Positions 58,509 through 64,000 of a DNA stretch of 64,000 nt are shown here, in pieces (position 1 is the first letter of the stretch; every line of letters begins with the position of its first letter). The DNA comes from Hymenobacter chitinivorans DSM 11115 (lineage in GTDB: Bacteria > Bacteroidota > Bacteroidia > Cytophagales > Hymenobacteraceae): contig NZ_PGFA01000001.1 of the NCBI RefSeq assembly GCF_002797555.1, positions 992,001 through 1,056,000 of the forward strand, given 5' to 3'. The position numbers were made by a program, and so were the translations under genes. The notes under the pieces were generated by a model. That model was given only the letters and a program-made list of their open reading frames with translations. It was not told the DNA's origin and ran no database searches.

Positions 58509-58976
58509 TTACGACAGCCGGGTTAAAAGCGTGTTGAGTTGGGCGCGCAGGGTGTCAAATTCAGCCGAAGTCATGCCCAGGTGCTGAAACAGCCGCTCGG
58601 GAATGTGGCAGGCCGGCTCGCGCAGGGCCCGGCCCGCTGGCTCGAGGCGGATAAGCACCGACCGTTCGTCGCGCGGGTCGCGGCGGCGGCTGAGCCACTG
58701 CTTCTGCTCCATGCGCTTGAGCAGGGGCGTGAGCGTGCCCGAATCGAGCAGCAGCTTCTCCCCCAGCTCCTTGACCGTCAGCTCGTCGTGTTCCCACAGC
58801 AGCAGGAACACCAGATACTGTGGGTAGGTCAGGTCGAGGGCCTGCAGGTAGGGCTGGTAGGCTTTGGTCAGCATCCGCGACACGGCGTACAGCGGGAAGC
58901 ACAGCTGATTATCAAGCTGCAGCAGGGCATCGGCGGAAGAAGAGGAAGCGGCGGGGTTGCTCATTGGGTTGTGCAA
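58509..58976 (-). CDS. ohrR: MarR-family peroxide sensor OhrR
   Basis: A 155-residue regulator. The N-terminal cysteine C26 in QLCFPLYAVSR is the peroxide-sensing residue of OhrR, and the winged helix runs through VKELGEKLLLDSGTLTPLLK to RRDPRDERSVLIRL. Oxidation of the Cys releases DNA and induces ohr. A second ATG at codon 5 is possible. A perfect inverted repeat upstream is the likely operator. Confidence 0.92.
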   Translation of the reverse strand: MHNPMSNPAASSSSADALLQLDNQLCFPLYAVSRMLTKAYQPYLQALDLTYPQYLVFLLLWEHDELTVKELGEKLLLDSGTLTPLLKRMEQKQWLSRRRDPRDERSVLIRLEPAGRALREPACHIPERLFQHLGMTSAEFDTLRAQLNTLLTRLS

Positions 58977-59001
58977 GTATAACGGGTTGTATTGTGTAAT
59001 G

Positions 59002-59021
59002 TTTAATTGTGTACAATTAAA
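59002..59021. promoter_or_regulatory. OhrR operator candidate
   Basis: Perfect 9-bp arms TTTAATTGT and ACAATTAAA with a 2-bp spacer, 25 bp upstream of ohrR. The sequence closely resembles the known Bacillus OhrR site (TACAATT/AATTGTA type). Confidence 0.75.
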
Positions 59022-59116
59022 TTTAGTTCATTCCAATATGTTATTGATAATGAGCTATAAAAAATGCCGACCCCGCAAGAGCGGAGCCGGCAGTGGCAGA
59101 AACCGGTGGTTGGAGC

Positions 59117-59416
59117 CTACTGGGCCTTATAGGCATTGTAGCCGCCGAGCAGGTTGCGCACGTGGCTGAAACCGTGTTGGGTGAGCAGAGCCTTGGCCGT
59201 GGCCGAGCGGCCGCCGCCCTTGCAGTGCACAATGATTTCGGCGTCTTTGTGGTCTTCCAATTCGGCAATTTTATCGGGCAGGGTGCCGAGCGGAATGTTC
59301 TGGCTGCCTTCGATGCGGCCTTCCTCATTTTCCCAAGGCTCGCGCACGTCCAGGATAATGGGGGTTTCGCCGGCGGCCTGCCGCTGCTTCAGCTCTTCGG
59401 GGGTGATGTCGTTCAT
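59117..59416 (-). CDS. Single-domain rhodanese
   Basis: A 99-residue sulfurtransferase starting MNDITPEELKQRQAAGETPI, with the active loop HCKGGGRS (C65). It carries sulfane sulfur between donors and acceptors in the cytoplasm. Complete length for a single-domain rhodanese. It follows the T9SS gene by 83 bp on the same strand. Confidence 0.92.
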   Translation of the reverse strand: MNDITPEELKQRQAAGETPIILDVREPWENEEGRIEGSQNIPLGTLPDKIAELEDHKDAEIIVHCKGGGRSATAKALLTQHGFSHVRNLLGGYNAYKAQ

Positions 59417-59499
59417 AAAAAAGAAAAGTAAATAAGAAACAAAGGCAACTGAGCCGCAACAATAGCCAATTCAACTGAAGAATTGGTGAATTCTGCCCG

Positions 59500-61410
59500 T
59501 TAGCGGGCCAGCACCAGGCGCTTGTTGACCAACAGCCCACTAGGCAAGGTAAGCTGCACGACGTAAACGCCGCCGGGCAGGTGCTGCAGGTTCAGTTCCG
59601 GCTGGCCCAGTTCCGCGGCGGGCTGGGTCCAGACGGTGCGGCCCAGGGCGTCGAGTACGGCGGCTTGCCGGTAGCTACCCTGCACTTGCACTAGGCCGCG
59701 GCTGGGGTTGGGGTAGAGCGAGTAGGCGGCGGCCGTTTGGGCGTCGGCGGTGGCGCTGACGGCTACGTTGTTGGTCATCACCGGACGCATCATGACGGCC
59801 CCGGCCGGGGCGCCGCCCACGCTGGAGAAGTCGAACGAGGCGTTTTCCCACACTCCAAATGTGTTTTTGAGGAAATAGCCTTCGGGCGGGGCATTGTTCA
59901 AATCCAGGCCGAAGGGCACTACTGAATTGCCGTACTGCCCGTGCCCGTAGCCCACGTAGAAGGCGCCCGATACCGGTACCGGCGCGGCAAAGAAGATTTC
60001 CATAAACTTCTGGCCGGCGGGCAGCGCGGCCGGAATCGTGAAGCTCTGGGTAGCCTTGGGCTGGGCGGCGGGCTTGCCACCCTGGTCATCCCAGACGTTG
60101 ACGGTAATCACGCGGCCGGCGGCGGCGGGCAGAATCGGGTAGAGGCGCAGGCTGCGGACCTGGTCGGGCTTGTTGAGGTCGTAGCGGTGGGCCCGGTAGC
60201 GCAGGCCGGTGGTCGAAAACCGCTCGATGCTGAGCGTGGCTTCCGGGGTGCCGTCGTCGTAGGCGTAGTAATTACGCAGCTCGGTAAGCCGCGAAATGGT
60301 GTCGTTGCGCACGGTTGGGGCGGTGGCGGCTTCCCCGGTGAGCAGATAAATAGAGTGGCGCAGCACTTTTTCCTCCGGCGTCAGCGGAATAGCCAGCGGG
60401 CGGGCATCCACGACCACTGGCGTCTGCCGGCTACCGGGGTCCAGGGGCTTGCCCGTTTTGGCGGTGGTAGCTACCGGGCCACCGGGCAGCACTTGCAGCG
60501 TGCCGAGCCAGTCGACGGGCGTGCTGGCCGGGCCGGGCCCGAGGTTGTTGACGGTAGTGCTGATAACGTCGTTCAGCTCCGCGCTGGGATTCGCGCTGGC
60601 GTTGTACTGCCACACCGGCATGCTGGTGTAGCGCTTGAGTAGGCTGCCCAGCGGCCGGCTCGTGGCAATGTCGCGGTTGGTGGAGTCGGTGGCCGAGCGG
60701 TTGCGGTCCAGGCGCACGTAGTCGATGCTCCAGGCGTCGTCGTTGTCCACGTTGCTCTGGTTGCCGGAGGTATGAAATCGGAAGCGGAAATCCGCGTGCA
60801 GAAAGCGCGGGTCGGTAACTGGGAAGAGCAACTGCTGGAAGCCCGTGCGCCGGCCCTGGCTGCGCTGGGTCCAGATCAGCTGCCAGTCGTCGGGCCCACC
60901 GTTGCCCAGGAATTCGAGCTGGATAAACACCGGCCGGGAGCTGCTGGCCGTCGTCGGGGCCGACACGATGTTGCCGGCCTGCCAGAAAAAGCTCAGGTAG
61001 GCATTGTCGCTCGTCTTGAGTCCACTCAAATCGATGGGCAGGGAGGTGAGCGTGTCGGTGTCGCTGAAAAAGCTGCCCCGAGGCAAACCCTTGGCGTTGA
61101 GTCCGTCGAAGGTAGCTGCCCCGCGCGACGGGGGCGCCAGCACGAAGCGGTTGTTGACCAGTACGCCGCCGCCGGCTTCCCAGCGCTGCGGGCTGGGGGC
61201 CCCTTCGGGCTGGGTAGAAAAGTCGTCGAAAAAGGGTAGGCTGAGCGCGGCGGGCCGGGCCGCTGCAGGGGCGCTACCCGGCGCCGGACTCCGGCTGGGG
61301 TCGGCGGGCAAGGCGCCGGGCACCTGGGCCCGGGCCGTCGTCGGTACTGTTAGGGGTAATAGGCCGGCGCCGAGCAGCAGGGCTGATAAAAGACGTAAGG
61401 AACGGGTCAT
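59500..61410 (-). CDS. Secreted protein with a type IX secretion C-terminal domain
   Basis: A 636-residue exported protein: signal peptide (LLSALLLGAGLLPLTVPTTA), a long beta-rich body with no recognised enzyme motif, and a type A sorting domain at 560-636 (YSLYPNPSRGLVQVQGSYRQ; LQHLPGGVYVVQLTL; KRLVLAR). This domain sends the protein through the type IX system and anchors or releases it at the surface. Its presence supports a Bacteroidota host. Confidence 0.88.
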   Translation of the reverse strand: MTRSLRLLSALLLGAGLLPLTVPTTARAQVPGALPADPSRSPAPGSAPAAARPAALSLPFFDDFSTQPEGAPSPQRWEAGGGVLVNNRFVLAPPSRGAATFDGLNAKGLPRGSFFSDTDTLTSLPIDLSGLKTSDNAYLSFFWQAGNIVSAPTTASSSRPVFIQLEFLGNGGPDDWQLIWTQRSQGRRTGFQQLLFPVTDPRFLHADFRFRFHTSGNQSNVDNDDAWSIDYVRLDRNRSATDSTNRDIATSRPLGSLLKRYTSMPVWQYNASANPSAELNDVISTTVNNLGPGPASTPVDWLGTLQVLPGGPVATTAKTGKPLDPGSRQTPVVVDARPLAIPLTPEEKVLRHSIYLLTGEAATAPTVRNDTISRLTELRNYYAYDDGTPEATLSIERFSTTGLRYRAHRYDLNKPDQVRSLRLYPILPAAAGRVITVNVWDDQGGKPAAQPKATQSFTIPAALPAGQKFMEIFFAAPVPVSGAFYVGYGHGQYGNSVVPFGLDLNNAPPEGYFLKNTFGVWENASFDFSSVGGAPAGAVMMRPVMTNNVAVSATADAQTAAAYSLYPNPSRGLVQVQGSYRQAAVLDALGRTVWTQPAAELGQPELNLQHLPGGVYVVQLTLPSGLLVNKRLVLAR

Positions 61411-61512
61411 ACGGGCAAGTTACGGAAGCCAAACGAGGGCAAGGGCGTGAATATTTCAAGCCCGGGCCGCCCGTTTGGTCAATGAGCCAGGCGGCCTTCT
61501 GAGCCTACAAGC

Positions 61513-61547
61513 AAAAGACCTTTCCGGTTGTTCCGGAAAGGTCTTTT
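61513..61547. terminator. Terminator downstream of the PASTA gene
   Basis: AAAAGACCTTTCCGG (61513-61527) / CCGGAAAGGTCTTTT (61533-61547), 5-nt loop; it closes the ddl-PASTA operon. Confidence 0.88.
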
Positions 61548-61574
61548 CTACTGGTTTTTCTTTGCCGTTGGGGC

Positions 61575-62360
61575 TTACTGTACCGTTTTGAGCGGGGCGT
61601 CGCCGGCAATCCAGAGGTCCACGAGCTGGCCCATGCGGATGGTGGCGCCGGGCGTAGCCACGGGCCGCTGCTTCACCACAGTTCCTTCGAGCTGGCCTTC
61701 CTCGGCGGGCTGATAGAAAATTTCGCCTACCTGCAGGCCCTGGCCCACGAGCAGCGTGGCAGCCTCATCCTGGGGCATGTTCACCACGTTGGGCACCGGG
61801 AACTCCTGGTTGCCCTGTCCGTCGCCGACCACCAGATCCACGCTGGTGCCTTTGGCAATGGGGGCGCCGGGAGCAATTTCCTTCCCGTTCACCATCTGCT
61901 TGAGCACCGCGTTCTGGGCCAAATCGGGCACCTTGATGATTTTGCCCACCATCAGGCCGTAGCTGCTCAAAATCATCTGGGCGTTTTTCTGGGAGCCGTC
62001 CACCAGCTTGGGCATCTTTATCACCGGCGGGTTTTTCATGCTCACCGAGATGTAGATTTTGCGGTCTTCCTTAACCCGCTCGCCCGGGGCTGGGTCCTGA
62101 GTCAGCACCGTGAAGGGCGCAATGCTGGGGTTGTAGCTGCTGTCGTCGACGAAGTAGCGCAGGTTCCGCTCGTCGAGGTAGTCTTCCAGGGCCTCCTGTT
62201 TCATGCCCGTAATCTTGGGCACCACGATGGTTTCGCCGTGGTTGGTAGTGATGGGCAGGTAGACGAAGAAGAAGCCGAACAGCAGCAGCGCCCCCGCGGC
62301 CCCAATCACCAGCAGGTGCTTGAGAACGTCAACGGGCGTATCTGATTTAAGAAATGACAT
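61575..62360 (-). CDS. Membrane-anchored PASTA-domain protein
   Basis: A 261-residue protein: cytoplasmic start, one membrane helix (about 15-36, LLVIGAAGALLLFGFFFVYL), then three PASTA domains (about 45-108, 112-178, 185-252). PASTA domains bind peptidoglycan fragments. No kinase domain is attached. It lies 74 bp behind the D-Ala-D-Ala ligase gene, supporting a role in cell-wall synthesis. Confidence 0.88.
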   Translation of the reverse strand: MSFLKSDTPVDVLKHLLVIGAAGALLLFGFFFVYLPITTNHGETIVVPKITGMKQEALEDYLDERNLRYFVDDSSYNPSIAPFTVLTQDPAPGERVKEDRKIYISVSMKNPPVIKMPKLVDGSQKNAQMILSSYGLMVGKIIKVPDLAQNAVLKQMVNGKEIAPGAPIAKGTSVDLVVGDGQGNQEFPVPNVVNMPQDEAATLLVGQGLQVGEIFYQPAEEGQLEGTVVKQRPVATPGATIRMGQLVDLWIAGDAPLKTVQ

Positions 62361-62384
62361 TGGAGAGGTTAGAACTTAGAGATT

Positions 62385-62464
62385 AGAGCTGAGAACTTAG
62401 AACTCAGAAGGCAGAAATGAGTGACGCAATATATCTAAGCTCTGAGTTCTAAGTTCTCAGCTCT
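62385..62464. repeat. 23-bp perfect inverted repeat between ddl and the PASTA gene
   Basis: The arms 62385-62407 and 62442-62464 are exact inverses (AGAGCTGAGAACTTAG onward), with a 34-bp loop. The right arm encodes the last residues of the ligase (AENLELRA). Within the left side, GAACTTAGA is repeated. It looks like a dispersed repeat of Bacteroidota genomes or an attenuator hairpin. Confidence 0.75.
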
Positions 62465-64000
62465 CTTTTTGCCAAATTCCAGAATCCGGTCGATGAAGTC
62501 GTAGGGCGTGTAGCCGTTGAGGGCTGTTTGGTGGAAGATGCAGGTGGCGGGCGTCATGCCGGGCAGGGAGTTAACCTCGATAATGATAACCTCTACGGCA
62601 CCGGTTTCGCGCACCCGCACGAAGGCGTCGATGCGGGCGTAACCCTGAATGTTGAGCACTTCGGCCACGCGCTTGAGCTCGGCTTTCACCTCGTCGGAAA
62701 TGCGCTGCCGCTCCTGGGCCTCGGGGGCGTAACGGGCGGGGGTGATGTTCTGACCTTCGCCGGCCAGGAACTTCTCCTCCAGACTCAGTACTTCGCCGCC
62801 AGCCAGGGCTTCAGAGGCTTCAAATACCTCGATTTCCAGTTGGCCGTTTTCTTTCCAGTGGGTGAGCAGGCCGCCGGTTACTTCCAGGAAGTGCTTGGCG
62901 CCGTCGCGCGAAATCAGGGTTTCAACCAGGAAAGCATCCTTCTGGGGGAATTCCTCCTTGAAGCCCAGGTTCAGCACGGTGGCGGGCTCGGGCATGAGGT
63001 CTTCCTGGTCGCGGAAGATGAGCTGGCAAAAGGCTTCGAGCTCCGCGCGGTTCTTGATTTTCTTCACGGCCGAGGAGCAGCCGTCGTCGGCGGGCTTGGC
63101 AATGAAGGGATAGGCAAACTGCGTTTCCAGGCTGCGATAGAAGCTTTCGGCGTCGGCTTCCCACTCCAGGCGGGCGGCCATGCGGTGCTCGGCCACGCGC
63201 AGGCCGGCTTCGCGCAGGCGGCGGTTCGTCTCAAACTTGTTGATGGTGATGCTGCTGCTTTCCACACCCGAGCCGTTGTAAGGCAGGCCATACTGCTCCA
63301 ACTGCTTCTGCAGGGCGCCGTCCTCGCCGGGGCGGCCGTGCAGGGCAATGAAGACCTCATCCACCTCGTGGGCCAGCTCCTCGAACGACAGGCGGCGGGG
63401 CTGGGCCGTGGCCTGCCCGGCGTAGGTGCTGGTAATGGCGCCGGCCTCCTGGCGAATCCGCTCCAGCACCGGGTGCAGGGCGTGCCCGGCCTCGGCGTAC
63501 TCTATTTTCTCCCGGATGTCGTCGGCGTTGTCCTTGAGCATCACGTTGATGGGCAGCACATAAAGGCGGAACTCCTGGCTGTTGCCGGTCAGAAAGACGG
63601 GCACCGGCTCGTACTTCACGCTGGAGCTGAGCTTCTCGTAGATGTTGCGCCCACTCTCCACCGAAATGTGGCGCTCCGATGAGTAGCCGCCCATAATCAC
63701 GGCCACCTTGGTGCGTTGCTTTTCCTCATGCTGGCGCGAGGCCACGGCCTCGTCGAGCTGCCGGAGCAGGCCGCCGAGGTGCACGGGCTTCATGCCGGCC
63801 CGGCGCCGGGCGGCCAACGAGGTACGAATCAGGTAGGTGAGGAACTGCGACGGATTCAGGCCGATTTCGGCGGCCTGGTGGAAGAAGAACGAAGCCGGCA
63901 ACATGCCCGAGGTGGTGTTCGGGTCGTTGAGGAAGATATTAGTTGTTGGTTGCTGGTTGTTCGTGGTTAGGTCGTGCTGGTTGGTGCCAGTAATGAATCC
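62435..64000 (-). CDS. ddl: D-alanine--D-alanine ligase, two-module form (5' end outside window)
   Basis: The frame is open to the right edge, beyond the ATG at 63904. From that ATG, a complete ligase begins near TKVAVIMGGYSSERHISVES and ends IIIEVNSLPGMTPATCIFHQ. Before it, the translated edge reads IFLNDPNTTSGMLPASFFFHQ, which repeats the C-terminal ligase signature (N.P...GM.P.S.F...A...G). So a second ligase module (or remnant) precedes it. The enzyme joins two D-alanines for peptidoglycan. Known Ddl proteins are about 350 residues; this product must be at least 521. Confidence 0.85.
   Translation of the reverse strand, partial: GFITGTNQHDLTTNNQQPTTNIFLNDPNTTSGMLPASFFFHQAAEIGLNPSQFLTYLIRTSLAARRRAGMKPVHLGGLLRQLDEAVASRQHEEKQRTKVAVIMGGYSSERHISVESGRNIYEKLSSSVKYEPVPVFLTGNSQEFRLYVLPINVMLKDNADDIREKIEYAEAGHALHPVLERIRQEAGAITSTYAGQATAQPRRLSFEELAHEVDEVFIALHGRPGEDGALQKQLEQYGLPYNGSGVESSSITINKFETNRRLREAGLRVAEHRMAARLEWEADAESFYRSLETQFAYPFIAKPADDGCSSAVKKIKNRAELEAFCQLIFRDQEDLMPEPATVLNLGFKEEFPQKDAFLVETLISRDGAKHFLEVTGGLLTHWKENGQLEIEVFEASEALAGGEVLSLEEKFLAGEGQNITPARYAPEAQERQRISDEVKAELKRVAEVLNIQGYARIDAFVRVRETGAVEVIIIEVNSLPGMTPATCIFHQTALNGYTPYDFIDRILEFGKKRAENLELRA

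Overview
This 64 kb window looks like the chromosome of a Bacteroidota bacterium of the Cytophagales, most likely Hymenobacter or a close relative. The evidence is high GC with Bacteroidota-style promoters (TTG, about 19 bp, then TAnnTTTG), a secreted protein with a type IX secretion C-terminal sorting domain, a Bacteroidota-type integrase, and housekeeping genes of that flavour (sucC, recQ, a two-domain Ddl, ohrR-ohr). The genus is inferred from general character, not from a marker gene.

Most of the window is one integrated prophage of about 46 kb. Its ends are a 29-bp perfect direct repeat (749-777 and 46974-47002) made of a terminator arm plus the 3' end of tRNA-Arg(CCG). The complete tRNA is at 46986-47060 (minus strand). 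A tyrosine integrase lies just inside the left end. Layout from left to right: 1-617, a small array of paralogous four-helix membrane proteins outside the prophage; 901-2259, integrase; 2349-9924, an AT-richer, all-minus-strand cargo block carrying (a) a Panacea-domain antitoxin with an unknown partner, (b) a QueC-like enzyme, a PfkB/nucleoside-deoxyribosyltransferase fusion and two proteins sharing one beta-rich domain, and (c) a CBS-HEPN protein with a DUF4062 protein; 10161-11104, repressor coupled to another membrane-protein paralogue; 11105-15529, early and replication genes with an apparent origin inside the initiator gene; 15541-16593, a TonB-like reverse-strand cargo gene.

The late region runs 17008-44344 on the plus strand: tail-fibre-like genes, S49 prohead protease, scaffold, capsid, tail-tube candidate, ParB-methyltransferase, terminase subunits, portal, connector, holin, lysozyme, a likely unimolecular spanin, tail proteins (one with SprB-type repeats) and a 1119-residue tape measure. 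The organisation fits a long, non-contractile tail; no sheath gene was recognised. Four late transcription units each begin with terminator plus the same promoter-like repeat (TTTTTR, 17 bp, CAGCTTTG), with three start codons 4-7 nt behind the -7 box, which suggests near-leaderless mRNAs. The right end carries a serine recombinase, a DUF2806-like protein and a small exported protein.

From 47061 to the end is host chromosome: an Ohr/OsmC protein, a transglutaminase-like protein, sucC, a GH113-like glycosidase, a LolD-like ATPase, an ERF-like protein, a 46-bp imperfect inverted repeat in front of recQ, a PfpI/DJ-1 protein, a monooxygenase, an NADP-dependent oxidoreductase, ohrR-ohr with a clear operator, a rhodanese, a type IX-secreted protein, a PASTA protein, and a D-Ala-D-Ala ligase that runs off the right edge and seems to contain two ligase modules.

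The best candidate for an undescribed system is the QueC-like / PfkB-NDT / paired small-domain cluster at 4253-7386, possibly acting with the CBS-HEPN and DUF4062 genes directly upstream of it.
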